DNA of 64,000 nt from Talinum fruticosum (GCA_021018815.1 JAITYX010000041.1:2790001-2854000); one strand, 5' to 3'; shown: positions 33,400 to 44,886, numbered from the stretch's first letter. The notes: generated by a model from the sequence alone, not told the origin. Program-made: numbers and translations.

Positions 33400-34010
33400 G
33401 GAAGGTCGTGTGATTAATAAAATTAATATATTAATCTTTTCCTTTGCTTGGTGTGCTTCTGGGATTCTTCCTCTATTGACAGGAATCATTGGGGTTTTAC
33501 TTGGCTTTTTGACAACGCCTTTGCATCTCTGTTTCTCTCCCACCTAATTCATCGATATTTCCTTCATTTGCTTCCTTTTTTCACTTTGGAATCTGGTTCC
33601 TCTAGGTAGGATTAACTGAATAAGTTGTTACATTCTAATTATCCACGTGCTAGCTAAGTTCAGGTCAGAGTTCACATTAGACCTGTCTGTGCCATGGACA
33701 CTAAGCAGGAAATTAGCGGAAAATATAGGAATAAAAATCAGAAATGGCAGAGATCCAGTTAAAATACAAATGATTTTATCCTTATTCAATCTGACAATAT
33801 ATCAATGTCATTCTATCGACATCGATATGCCGTCTACGAATAGTACTGGAACACGCAACCCTCCTCCAATGGCTGACGAACAAGAACCATCTTCAATTGT
33901 CTTCTTGATCGATGATTCTGCTGCAAAAGTGGAAGCCAAAATTGGGGCATAGGAAAATAGGATCGAATCTATGTACATATAATGAAAAACGTTGTAAAAA
34001 ATTATACGGT
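33400..34010. other. Upstream region of the CHUP1-like gene, no clear gene
   Basis: A 101-codon frame on the plus strand (33,647-33,952) ends MADEQEPSSIVFLIDDSA... I recognise nothing in it; it may be part of the boundary with CACTA element 2. Confidence 0.45.
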
Positions 34011-34048
34011 GGTAATTTTGTAAAAAACAAGAGAATTTTAATGTACAT

Positions 34049-34216
34049 GACGGTTCAAAGAATAAACCGTTATTAAAAGTTAGCTTCCAACTTTTAACAA
34101 CGATTCATTAATTGAATTGTCATCATATAATTATTTATGACGACGGTTTAAATGTATGAACTGTCGTTAAAAGTTGGAAGCTAACTTTTAACGACAGTTC
34201 ATTCTTTGAACCGTTA
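34049..34216. repeat. Subterminal inverted repeat of CACTA element 2
   Basis: The left arm starts gacggttcaaagaataaacc (34,049) and the right arm ends cattctttgaaccgtta (34,216). They pair over about 70 bp, including aaaagttagcttccaactttt, itself a partial palindrome. Spacing and wording (aacgacagtt, gaaccgtta) fit transposase-binding subterminal repeats. Confidence 0.75.
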
Positions 34217-34229
34217 TCATAGAGTCAAC

Positions 34230-35050
34230 AAAAAACCCCGGCTCGACCCTCGTCACTCTCATTTCTCGGCCTTTGCGCTCACTCTCACTTCACACTCTCG
34301 CTGCTGCGGTTTTCGGTTACTCCTACTCACTCTCTCTGCTATCTCTTCTCTCTATGGTTTCCACTTGTCGTTGCACCCTCTCTCTCACTCTCGTCGGCCA
34401 GTATGTAACTCACATCCCGCTCTCTTATTTTGTAAATGAAATGTGTAAATGTGGCATGGTTTATGGTTGTCAAAGGTGTAATTAAACTCTCATTAAGCAT
34501 AAGCAAGGTCCTTAATGGAATCACCATTGTGGACTTAAGCAAGGTCCTAGGAATTTGTCTAAACTTATACCCTAGATTGCTATTGTTGAATGCTATTGTA
34601 AAAGATGAGGGCGTGCATTCACTAAATTGTTATTTGTTAGAATCTAGAGGCATTGTGGGCTTATAGTTTTGTCCCTTTTTCTTGGGGTGCTCGGGGGCAA
34701 GGCAGGGCGGGAGACATACGAGTATGAGTAACAATGAGAGGAGAAAAATATAACACACAGGGAAATTGAAGAAAACGGCCAAAATCAAGGAACCGAGGAG
34801 CTGGGTAGCCAGCACGAACCGTGCCGGAGAACACGGTCAGCCTGCATCTGGCCGCTGCCCAGCCCAACTTTTGTGTTTCCGTCCAAAAATTGTTGTACAT
34901 ATTTATTTATCAAGAGTTTTATAATTGTTTGTAGTATAAAATGAATTCTTCCAAAAGTACAAAAAAAAAAAAAATCGAGGGGACGAACAATGATGAACAA
35001 GGAGAAGTTGGTCCGGAGTTGAGACGATCCAACTCTCCTACATGGGTGGA
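34230..35050. other. CACTA 2 5' leader and unassigned DNA
   Basis: 34,240-34,420 is CT-rich like the leader of CACTA element 1. 34,670-34,880 is moderately GC-rich (gggggcaaggcagggcggg) without a recognised domain; it may be a captured or inserted fragment. Confidence 0.4.
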
Positions 35051-35059
35051 ATTTGATAG

Positions 35060-36340
35060 GTGCGAAATGTCGTAGGTGATCACATAGCTCACTTTATGAG
35101 CTATGTTGGTGCGGAAACCTACATATACGTGAACATAAACTATACAAAACAAGCCGCAGTCCCCGATTCTATTAAAGACAACCTTTGGAACGATATTCGG
35201 GTAAATGCACTACAGCTCAACTTAATGTCGCAACTTATTGTAAATAGTTAATATATATGTACTAATGCATGTCGTTCTTGTATTTCAAAAACGTTCATCT
35301 TGGACGTTAAAGAATATGAGATCTCATTAGTGAAAAAAAGACCCTTATGTTGGCGGCAAAAAGTTTAAAAACTTCAAATCTAGCATTGCTGCTATATGGG
35401 TCTACAAAACAAAGAAGATAAAATAAGACGGTAGACCATGGGAGGTCTACAACTTCATCACCGAGGAGGATTGGAGTGCGTTTGAAGCATATGTCTCTTC
35501 TCCAAAATACATGGTAATTTATCATCATTTGTTATCTTTTTTCGATTTAGGTCTTATGTACTCGATGTTTTCGTTGTCTTAATTACTTGCACGAGCACTA
35601 GGTGAAGCCAACCGGAAGAGGATTAAGAGCAATGTGTATCCCCATGTGATGTCCTGTGGGGGATACGTGAAGTTGGGGAGAAGTTGTACAAGTAGAAGCT
35701 TGAACAACTTCAAAGCGCATCCGGTGAAGGTTCCATCACAAATACTTCACAGCTTACTATCGAGAGGGACGAGTCGTGGGTCGAAGGAAGAAAAAGAAAG
35801 ATGGAACCTTCTCTACGATTGAAGTAGAATCTATTATGCAACGACTCGTGAGTTTTTTTCTACTACCTTTATTTATTTTTAGAACTTATTGGTTTTAATA
35901 TTATAAATTGTCAAATGCTAATATATTTCCTTCTTATAGGAGTCTTTATCATAAACATTGACTTCGGACGTCGTTGACACAATCGGGAGGAGGGACAAGC
36001 TAGCTTTGGCCCTAGCAGGAGATGAGCATCCCGGTCTTGTTCGAGCCGTCATTGAGAGGGTGGGAATAGTTGAGCACTTCGGGGCTACGAAGAAGCGTTC
36101 CGCCACTTCCAGCCAAGTGTATGTGGAGGTCGAAATGGCCCAAATAAGGTCCCAAATGGAGTTCTAACAGTCCCAATGACCTAAATGGTTGCCCGGATGG
36201 AACATATGAGGGAACAAATGCTCGCCCATATGGCTTACTTCACCAAGATGGGTATGTCGGCACTCGGCATACCCATGTGTGATTTGGGTCTATTCTCACC
36301 CCAAACACCGGGAGCACAAATGCGAGCTCACCCATTGACC
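35060..36340 (+). pseudogene. Ptta/En/Spm-type plant transposase relic
   Basis: Pieces in order are VPDSIKDNLWNDI (35,160-35,200); IAAIWVYKTKK and EVYNFITEEDWSAFEAYVSS (35,385-35,505); after a presumed intron (gtaattt at 35,516, acceptor ctag at 35,602) ANRKRIKSNVYPH (35,610-35,645); then, after a frame change, WVEGRKKKDGTF (about 35,780-35,815); and DKLALALAGDEHPGLVRAV with FGATKK (35,990-36,090), the equivalent of the LTLALGTPEHPGRVRG-like block in CACTA-associated ORFs. Stops and shifts disable it. Normally this kind of protein accompanies the TPase in binding element ends. Confidence 0.72.
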
Positions 36341-36790
36341 AATTCGAACTTATGGTGGAGGTTATTCATATTTTGGAACCTAATTATATTTACACGCATG
36401 TTAATATTTTGCCTATTTGGTGTATAATCTTGTTAAATTAATGATGTATATTGTGTGTTTGTTGTAGAACTCCGGCATTTGGCCGTTAAGTAATTGCTTA
36501 TAGTATATTTTTGTTGTTTCGGATGGGTACCGTTATTTATATTTATATTTTGCTGAATTGGTGTATAATCTTTTTGAATGAATGGTGTATCTTGTGTGGT
36601 TGTTGTGGAACTTTGGCATGTGGTCGCTGAGTAATTACTTATAGTATGTTTTTGTTATTTCGAATAAGGGCTATTATCCCGATAAAATGTTTACATTTAA
36701 TAGGAAACTCTATTCGTTTATTTTCGGGATTTTTAGGTCGTTTAACTTCTATGTGAAAGGTTATCCCATGATTGTAATTGTTATACTTAT
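36341..36790. other. CACTA 2 interior, no coding signal
   Basis: Presumed intron or decayed sequence with two related segments (about 36,370-36,520 and 36,520-36,670), each containing attttgc, ttggtgtataatctt and tgtggttgttg-like wording: a diverged duplication of about 150 bp. Confidence 0.5.
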
Positions 36791-37060
36791 TCTTATGTAG
36801 CCGGTGAAATGCAAGCTAGCTTCTCATCACCTTCTCTTAGAGCATGTTGTGGCATCGGGTGTTGTTTTTCTATGGACATCAGATATCATTGTTCATGGGG
36901 CACCCCTTCTAGGTGATTAGGTGAGGATGAGTGTGAAAGAGGTCATGTACGAGAAAGGCGATGGTGAGTTGCTGATCCCGACACCGGACCTCCACATTGT
37001 TGACGACGTAGTCAACACATTTCTTCGTTAGCCCAAAAGTTTGGTCATCCTCTCTACGGT
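36790..37060 (+). pseudogene. DUF8039-like segment relic
   Basis: Frame pieces VRMSVKEVMYEKGDGELLIPTP (about 36,925-36,985) and IVDDVVNTFLR.PKSLVIL (about 37,000-37,055) resemble the DUF8039 domain placed between transposase-like and protease parts in plant CACTA ORFs. At least two stops are seen. Confidence 0.6.
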
Positions 37061-37169
37061 AATTCATTTTTTAAAATATTAGATTTAGCTATTGTTAATA
37101 TCACGTATTTATATTTCTAATTTTTGTATTGATTATTTACTATGATATCGAGGACAAATCGTAGAGTAG

Positions 37170-38260
37170 GATGAAGGCAACTCAATCTCCCTCCGTTGGC
37201 ACAAACAAGTATTCAGCGACGCCCATTCGTCGTCCGAAGAAGTCTCCTCTCATATCCATTGACGAGTCCTGAACGGATTAGTGTGCTACTTTACAAAGTT
37301 ATGTGAAGAATTTGTCAGCAGATACATCACTCCCATTCAGTGCACCAGGTCATGTGTTTGGGCAACGTGAAGGGGACAACGGGGACATGACCTTTTTGTC
37401 TTCCCGGACGACATACTCGTAATTTTTTGAGATGCGTAAGATCGAGTGCATTATGATTGACATTATGTTAATTTCTATATTCATGAGTTTTTTTAACTAT
37501 TAATTTCAATTTCTAACTAAATATAATTAATATGTAAGGTGGTCTGCACGAGATGGGGAACAAGTTCGTTTAGTTTCTCAATCCTAATTTCATTCAAGGA
37601 GTTGTGCGAAACATAATGAACGAGTCTACTATATCTTCCAAATCATGAAATGTAATGTGGAAGATAAAAAAATTTTACTTGATGCCGTTCATTGAGAAGT
37701 TTTTATAGTGTTGTACATACTTACATAAATGTATTATTTATGTCCGTGTAGCCTTCATTGGATGCTTACCGCCATATTTCCAAGGGCTAATATCGCGTAT
37801 CGGCTTGATCTTCTAGGTTTTTCCGTGAGGAAAGATATCAAGAACGTACTCTACACGTGAGTTCATACTTTAATCACTTTATCTTTTTGTTAATAGTATT
37901 CGTTTTAATTGTATGTCTAATTTGAATTTTATTTTTTTGATTGAAAAATAGTGCTCTAGCACATTGTTGTTATAAGGGATGCTTGAGAGGCCCACAAGCG
38001 AGACCAAACCCACCAATTGTCTCCGTAAAGGAGAGGTTCTCTTGGTTATAGTCTCGCTTTTTCATTGTTTTCATTTCATATTACTTGCTAGCTATATAAA
38101 GTACTAATGAAATGTCCATGTGTAGGGAATTTTATAATTTTAGTGAAACAAACAATAGAGGAACGTGGAGAGCATCTTCTACATTCTCCAAGTACATGAA
38201 AGAGATTGTGACAAAGCTCGATGTAAATGCATCTAATCCCAAAGAGGTACATGCACATCA
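37170..38260 (+). pseudogene. Ulp1-like (C48) cysteine protease relic
   Basis: Pieces FLNPNFIQGVVRN (37,577-37,613), LMPFIEKF (about 37,680), HWMLTAIFPRANIAYRLDLL (37,756-37,815; His at 37,756-37,758), and SKYMKEIVTKLDVN (38,197-38,240) follow the Ulp1/SENP fold order, with GT-AG-like breaks between (gtgagt at 37,857; gtacat at 38,247). The catalytic Cys box (CG before the YM motif) is not recognisable. In functional CACTA relatives this domain is a putative deSUMOylating protease carried by the element. Confidence 0.65.
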
Positions 38261-38740
38261 CTTGTATTCGATTATGAAAAAATAAATTTTTTAATATTCT
38301 TTTTCAACTTGATTAACATGTGCACTTAACCTAATTAATATGTGTTTTATAGCATTGGTCATAATATTTCCCGGAAAGGACCCACCCACTCCCTATACAA
38401 ATGAAGTGTTCAACAAGTTAAAACAAGTCTGAGGCGAGTTTGTATATAACCGTATAGAGACATAGGTATACTTATTCTTCATTATTTGATTGGTTAAGTT
38501 TGCAATTTTAATAGCCATACGAGTTATAGGTATATATACATAGGTATACAATTACATATGTATATATATTTACATAGGTATATATATTTTTACACTATCT
38601 TTTTATATGTACAATATATTCTAGTCAAGACTATATTGGATTGTGGTTTGTATATTATGAAAGAGTTTGTGTAAGGCTGTATATGATTTATACTCGTATA
38701 GAGGGCAAGCAAACACAAGAAAAATAATTAAAAAAAAGAC
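38261..38740. other. CACTA 2 3' interior, AT-rich
   Basis: Contains repeated tatataggtat/acataggtat units (38,520-38,600). No coding signal beyond a short continuation near 38,390. Confidence 0.5.
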
Positions 38741-38996
38741 CTATGACAACGATTCTCTTGACGAACCATCATTATAGGTCATCCTATGACGACAGTTCTT
38801 CCGAGGAACCATCGTTATAGTCCATCTATGATGACGATTGTCTTGTAAAACTATCGTTATAGACGATCGTCGTTATATGTGACATATAACAACGGTCCCT
38901 CAAAATAACTTTCATCATATGCGTTCTTTTACTATAGTTTTAAACCGTAGCAAAAGATGCCCACCTACAATTACTGACCACACACATGACGCTTGA
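38741..38996. repeat. CACTA 2 right subterminal repeats
   Basis: Four to five copies of a unit of about 40 bp with gacgatt(c)tt, gaaccatcgttatag and catctatga (38,745-38,900). A 31-bp imperfect palindrome at 38,926-38,956 (cttttactatagttt against its mirror aaaccgtagcaaaag, 3 mismatches in 15 pairs) follows. Confidence 0.7.
38992..38996. repeat. Target-site duplication, left copy
   Basis: cttga, identical to 46,343-46,347 on the other side of the Athila-like element. Confidence 0.9.
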
Positions 38997-39244
38997 TGTT
39001 AAACCTCATTTTTATCGGTTTTTAAGGCATTATTTAACCCAAATTCATGATGATTGCATCGATATTTATTTAGTTTTGGGTTAGATTTTGCTCATTTTCT
39101 CTTTATCATCACCTCACCTCGTAAATCTCTTAATTACAGGTTTTTGGGCTTAAATTAGAGAGATTCGGGGCAAATTTGATGAAAAGCGATGAAGAGGAAG
39201 GTTCGAGCCTCGAAATAAGGCAAGCAAAAGCCTATAACTCATCA

Positions 39245-39540
39245 AGTGAAGTTGCACGACCAACTGTGCATCGCTGCACAGCCGTGCGGATCATTGGGCG
39301 AAGGGCTTGAAGTCAAGGAAGGCCGCACGGCCACTCGTGCATACCTTGCACGACTGTGCAAGAAGTTAGGAAAGTTGAAGTCGTGCACGGCCTATCGTGC
39401 GAAGTTGCACGACTAGTGTAGAAGAGGCAGAAAGTTCAAGAATTCTGCACGGCCTACCATGTCTGTATTGCACGGTATTGCATGGCCTATCGTGCGAAGT
39501 TGCACGGCCGTCTCGAAAATCCCGCACGACCGTGCGACGC
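39245..39540. repeat. GCACGGCC/CGTGC palindrome cluster in LTR U3
   Basis: At least eight units of the form gcacggcc-n-cgtgcg or its inverse (for example gtgcacggcctatcgtgcga at 39,382), spaced 20-50 bp and able to form hairpins. The cluster recurs in the 3' LTR at 45,150-45,425, with substitutions that often hit the palindromes. Confidence 0.8.
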
Positions 39541-39544
39541 TATT

Positions 39545-39557
39545 TCGGCGACTTTAT
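39545..39557 (+). promoter_or_regulatory. LTR TATA box, 5' LTR
   Basis: gactttataagcg, retained in both LTRs (45,429-45,441 in the 3' copy), just downstream of the palindrome cluster. Confidence 0.55.
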
Positions 39558-40470
39558 AAGCGATTTTTGTTTAGTTTTTTTGGCAGTTCTTTTCACCATT
39601 AGTTTTTAGGGTTTCTAGGGTAGTTTCCAGTAGTAAAATCCCTTTAGGTTGAAGTTTAAGATTTTGAATTTTTGAAGATAATTTGAATTCAAGCATTCGA
39701 ACTTCTATTCGGTAATTCTTAATTCTCTCTCTTTATGTTTTCTCTTTGTGATTTCTCTATAGTTTCCACGTTTATATTCATTGAATCTTGTCAATTGTTT
39801 AGTATCATATTTAGGGGCTAATTTCTCTACTTAGGTTGGGATTGATCCCTATTATGCCTTGATAATTGTGAATTGAGTACCCATTGAATTGCTATATGCT
39901 TATTAGGTTAGAATTTACTTCGCTCATCATGTTTTCGTTGATTGCCTCGAAAGAGGACTCATATGCTTTTATCCAAGTTTTGTGAACATCGAGAGATGAC
40001 AACTTACCTAGAATGACGTTGTGAAAGATTAAAACTTTGATATGAAAATAATTAAGGTTTTAATCGGGGTTGTGAGATGCATTCTTTGTGATTTTGCTCT
40101 TTATTAATCCCATGAAAATAGGCGATTAGATTGTGCAAGATTAGTCTTTGACCTTCGAAAGTAGGCGAAGATTGACTCCCCTTCTAAATTGCTAGCATAG
40201 GCAAATCTCAAGCAGTATTCGATTTTGATTTTAGACATAGCAAGTGTGATTAATCCCAATCTAAGGCTTGTTATTCATTGATTCCTCGTAGCTATTTTGT
40301 TGTTAGTTGAATCCACAAACCAAATCATTGTCGAACCGAGTTTAACCTAGATTAGAGTTTTTAAGTGGATTTAGTACTTGAAAGCGAGTTCCTCGTGGAC
40401 ACGATCCGTACTTGCCAGTTCCTAGCTATAGCTATACCGTGCACTTACGGTATTTTCCTAACAATTTTTC

Positions 40471-40487
40471 TGGCACCGTTGTCGGGA
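40471..40487 (+). other. Primer-binding site (tRNA-Asp type)
   Basis: tggcaccgttgtcggga starts 8 bp after the 5' LTR end. It resembles the tRNA-Asp-complementary site tggcgccgttgccgggga of Athila elements, with two C-to-T or G-to-A type changes. Confidence 0.8.
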
Positions 40488-40536
40488 ACTTCGTTCTTTT
40501 GAGTACTAAGTTTTCCTTAAAACTTGAAACTAGGTC

Positions 40537-41663
40537 TTGTGTTCTTGTTCCAAGCACCAATCTTTTCTTGATTTCTGCTTGAACTCGTTTACGCTCGGTA
40601 TACGTCTTGTTTTTACATGCGTAGGAGGAGTCGAAGAGGGAGAGAAATTGTCCCATTTGACCCCGAAATCGAAGCAACAAGCAAGAGCAATCAGCGCTGG
40701 TGTGAGAAGGCGGAGAAGAGAGGAAAGGATAGTGGAGCAAGGACCACAACCGAGACCGCTAGGGGACTATGCCATCCCTAGAGCGTCCGGAGCAATGTCG
40801 GCTACCGTTGGGCCGAATGTGGTTGCTAAAGACTTTGAGGTGAAGATGTCGCTCATCCACTTTGTGCGGCAAGATGCGTTTGGAGGGTTTCCTAGTGAAA
40901 ACGCCATCCGACACATAAATTCCTTCTTGGAGAAATGTGGGACCATGAAGATCAACAACTTCACCGATGAAGCCCTCGGCCTTAAGCTCTTTCCTTTCTC
41001 CCTAAAGGATAGAGCCAAGGACTGGTTGTTAAATGAAGATCCTAACAAGTATGCTACTTGGGAGGCTTTGTCTAAGGCATGTATGGCAAAGTTCTTTCCC
41101 TCAAGCAAGACCGCCAAACTAATGAATGCTATCTCCACTTTTTGCTTAGAGGATAGAGAGTCATTCTAGGAGGCTTGGGAGCGTTACAAGGATCTCCAAA
41201 AGAAGTGTCCTCACCACTGCATTCCCGAATGGATGCTCCTGCAGACTTTCTACAATGGGCTACATCCTCAGATTTGAATTTTTATAGATGCAGACTGCAC
41301 GAGGTGCTCTCATGGCTAAGGATGAAAGTGAAGCCAAGGCTCTTATTGAGAACATGGCTTCCAATAGTTATCATTGGGGCAGCGAGAGGTCGGTTCCAAA
41401 GAAGTGTAGTGTCTACTTCCGGTGGTTCCTCAAGTGCTGAAAATGAGGGATATGTAGTTTGTGAGATATGTGGAATGCAAGGGCACGTGGTTGCTGAGTG
41501 CCAAATTGATTTGCAAGCTCTTGAACAAGTCAATGCTCTACGTAACTTCAATTCCGGACCACAAAATGACCCATACTCTCAAACCTACAACCTTGGATGG
41601 AATAATCCACCCAATTTTTCTTACAGGAATAATAATCCTTGGCCACCTGGTTTGCAGCCCTAG
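40537..41663 (+). pseudogene. Athila-like gag relic with CCHC knuckle
   Basis: Capsid-nucleocapsid protein. The first frame (to TAG at 41,167) has an Athila-type N-terminal part: GDYAIPRASG (about 40,765), then RHINSFLEKCGTMKINNFTD (about 40,910-40,970), LKLFPFSLKDRAKDWLL (40,981-41,031) and CMAKFFPSSKTAKL. After the stop the same frame continues EAWERYKDLQKKCPHH (41,170-41,217). A later frame carries the zinc knuckle CEICGMQGHVVAEC (41,460-41,501), ligands intact, then NLGWNNPPNFSYRN (about 41,590-41,635). Two interruptions (one stop, at least one shift) suffice to break it. The N-terminal 70 codons before GDYAIP may be leader sequence. Confidence 0.85.
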
Positions 41664-42259
41664 TGCCCTCTTCAATCCAAAGCACCTCAACCCCTACCTC
41701 GAAGTCAAATCTTGAGAGCCTCATGGAAAGCTTCATTCAAACACAGTCTAGAACAAATTAGGTCTTAGGTGAATCTATCAAGCAATTGGCTTCTAAGTTT
41801 GAGGGCATGTCTACCCACCACAAGATCCTGGAGACCTAAATATCCCAAATAGCCCAACAAGTGAGCCATCTTTCTAGACCTCAAGGGCATTTTCCGGCCA
41901 GCTAGAGATCAATCATAGGGCCCATGTCAATGGTGTTCAAACCTGTAGCACGAGTTAGTAGAGAGTCCTGTTATGATTTTGCAGGAAGACAAGCACAAGT
42001 ACTACTTAGGTTGATCAAGCATAGCCCAATTCGGAGTTCGGATGAGCATGCCCCTAAAACACCTCCATTATGCCCATATCGACCACCTGTACCATATCTT
42101 CAGAGATTGTTAGAGCCTAGGGTTTTGAAATTTGTTGATATGTTAAAGAAGGTCTACATCAACATGCCATTCTTGGAGGCTATCAAGGAGACACCCTCAT
42201 ATCTTAAGCTTTTTAAGGGAGATTCTCTCCAAGAAGACTAGGTTGGAGGATGTTTTTGT
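41664..42259 (+). pseudogene. Athila-like gag-protease linker relic
   Basis: Includes CPYRPPVPYLQRL (about 42,070-42,110) and FVDMLKKVYINMPFLEAI (42,132-42,185), the linker normally placed between nucleocapsid and protease in Athila polyproteins. Confidence 0.7.
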
Positions 42260-42856
42260 AGTAAGCATGGGGGAGGTGTGTGGTGCAGTTTTGTAGAGTA
42301 AGTCACCTTCTAAGTTGTAGGATCCGGAAGTTTTTCTATTCCTTGCTCAATCAAGGGAGTGTAGATTGATAGAGCCCTTTGTAATCTCGGAGCAAGTGTG
42401 AGCGTGATGCCACTTCCACTCTACAGGAAGTTTTAGCTAGGTGATCCGCAACCTACCAATATCTCTATTCAGCTCGCAGATCGGTTTGCTCGGTGCCCAG
42501 TGGGTATTTTGGAGGATGTACCTGTTCAAGCAGGGAAGTTTGTTGTTCCCTGCGATTTTGTAGTAATGGATATGGATGAGAGCATTCGAGTCCCTATTAT
42601 TTTAGGGAGACCATTTCTAGCAACTACAGGAGTTGTAATTGATGTACTTGCAGGGAAAATCTCCTTTGACATCTGTGGTGAAAGTGTTGATTTCTTCCTC
42701 CCACCACCACCTGTACCCTTGCCTCCTCTTCCCAGCCCTGTAATTGATTTGATATCCACACATGGGATGAGCCACCCACGCCGACATGCTCCACCAAACA
42801 TGCCCACCAAAGTCGATATTCGGTTTACTCGAGTGTTGATCCCGATGAGGAGGTAG
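42260..42856 (+). pseudogene. Athila-like aspartic protease relic
   Basis: Reads ALCNLGASVSVMPLPLYR (42,374-42,427), a stop, then NISIQLADR (about 42,457) and [20 protein letters not shown] with [13 protein letters not shown] (42,502-42,630) and a proline-rich tail. The catalytic DLGA/DTGA Asp is replaced by Asn (codon AAT at 42,383-42,385), so the fold is recognisable but proteolysis is lost. Usual Athila elements continue into RT; here coding sequence ends. Confidence 0.82.
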
Positions 42857-44886
42857 TGAATTTCATGTCACAAGTCCATACTTCAGCTTTATCTTCCCCT
42901 CAGTCCTCATTGTCTACCATTTGAGGTAATGGTCAAGTTTAAGGACCTTAAACAAACGCTTCGTGGGAGGTAACCCAAGCATTTTATTGCTTAAAAAAAT
43001 CCCTCCCTCCCACCCTTATTACAATTTCCCATTGTTTGTAGGCTTTCTTCCCTTTCCTGTCTTTTCTTGCCCTTTTTCATTGAGGACAATGAAAGAGTTA
43101 ATCATGGGGAGTAGCTTGCAACTTTTAGATGATGTTTTAAGGATGGTAGGGATGGATTTGCATTCACTTAGGTTGCAGTCATGTAGTTTCTTAAGATTAA
43201 TTTTTCTTTTTCATTTATCATATAGTCCTAAGCATATAGGTTAGAATCTTTACATTACTTATATTTTTTTCTTCTTTTTGATCTTGGCTCATTTGAGGAA
43301 TTATGGAGGAGGAAAATTCATAAACTTTTGAGGTAAATACGGTCCATCCCTTATTTCACTCTCTTCTATGTGAGGTATCTTTGTTAGTTAGCTTTTATTG
43401 ATTTAAAAAAAATTTTAAAATCCCAAAAACAATTTTGAAAACCCCTCTCGTGATGATGATGTGAATTGTGATAGTTGATCTTTGGGAATGATTGTGCATT
43501 ATTTGATTGCCCATTCTTGGTAGAAACTTTGTGTGGAAATGAACTTGCGAATGAATTTGATTGTGATGTCTTGAGTTGTTTACCGGTGTCTTTGAGAATT
43601 TCTTTACATGATTGGTCAAACTTGAGCATGTTGTAAATCTTTGAGCTAGTTGTTGATCTGTGGTAGATAAGCCAGTGAGACTTTGAGCCTTATAGACTAA
43701 TTCATCAGTTTTAGTCTCATGTTTCATTTTTTGTTTGACTCTTCCTTGATGCATACCTGTAGAATTTGCTCTGTTTCTCTTTGAGACCACACTTGGCATA
43801 TGCATTATGTAATATGATAGGGGCATTCATTTGTTTTCAAGCTACATGAGCCAAAAAGCCATCCCATTCATTTATACCATTTTGCTACCCCTTTGAGCTT
43901 TAACCTGTTTCTTAGTACACCTGCATCCACTTTACCTTTGGCCTTTATACATTTCCTATACCAAAGCTGGGTCTAGTGGAGCAATACTTATTGGGTAGTT
44001 TTGGTTTGAATGATGGAGTGTCCCATTCAGTTTGTAGTTTGATTTGGGGACCCATGTTGAAAAAAAAAAAAGTTCCCCCTTATACTCTTTTGGAATTGAG
44101 TAGTGTTTATGATTCCCATGCCAATTATATTTATTCCTGAAAGTTTTGAATATTTGAAAAAAAGAATGAAAAGAATGAAAAAAAGAAGAAAAAAATTTGA
44201 AAAAAAGAAGAAAAGAAGTGAAGAAATAAGTGATTGACATGTGGAAAGTTAAAAAAAAAAATATTGTATGCTCATTCCATAAGTTGTCTTAAAGCATGTT
44301 GTACTTAAAAAGGTGAATTGGAAGAAAGTTTTTAGTCATGTTTGGAAGTGTTTTTGCTCTTTAGTTGTTAGGCCTTGGCTATTTAGCTCTACATCTCCCA
44401 AATTGGTTCCCCTTTCTACCAATAAACCTTGGCCACATTACAAGCTTTGAAAGACCTCTTGATTGCACTTGCATTTTTGCCTCTATATTGGTGGAGAATG
44501 AGAATATGACCAAGCCTATGGTAAGTTGTGTTTTGGAAAGAGATGTTGAGAGAAACCTCAAAAGAAATTTCAAATGAAATGTAGTGATCCACATTTCCTA
44601 AAGTGAGGTTCCACCGGTCAAGCTAGTTTGCCATTTGTTTGAGGGCGTCATGAGTGTTATTGTAGTTCAATATGAGACAATTGTGCATTGTAACCAAGCA
44701 TTGTAGTCATTGAAGTTTTCAGGCAAGTTTTCATGGAAGTGTGATACTTTAACTAGGTTGTCTTTCTGTATGGTCATCCCCATTGATTGAACCGTTAACT
44801 CGTCACCCGAGGAGGGTGAATGCGAGGTTTTAACCCCGAGATCGTTAATTGACAGTCTTGCTTGGGGACAAGCAAGAGCTAAGCAT
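42857..44886 (+). other. Athila-like 3' non-coding region in place of pol
   Basis: Contains the 3' signature of Athila/Tat elements, ttaaggaccttaaacaaacg then gggaggtaaccca (42,938-42,978), a purine-rich A/G tract (44,155-44,228) and no RT, RNase H or integrase motif in any frame. Small frames (for example 43,395-43,826 minus) have no domain. Confidence 0.7.

Larger units (their letters stand above)
38997..40463 (+). repeat. Athila-like 5' LTR (1,467 bp)
   Basis: Starts TGTTAAACCTC and ends TTTTCCTAACA. Contains a cluster of gcacggcc/cgtgc palindromes at 39,245-39,540, a candidate promoter (cgactttataagcg, 39,548) and a conserved leader with ttagggtttctaggg (39,604). Confidence 0.92.

Noticed and set aside
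43395..44240. Open frames of 81-143 codons on the minus strand in the Athila-like element
   Set aside because: No domain, wrong strand for the element, and A/T-rich low-complexity sequence explains them.
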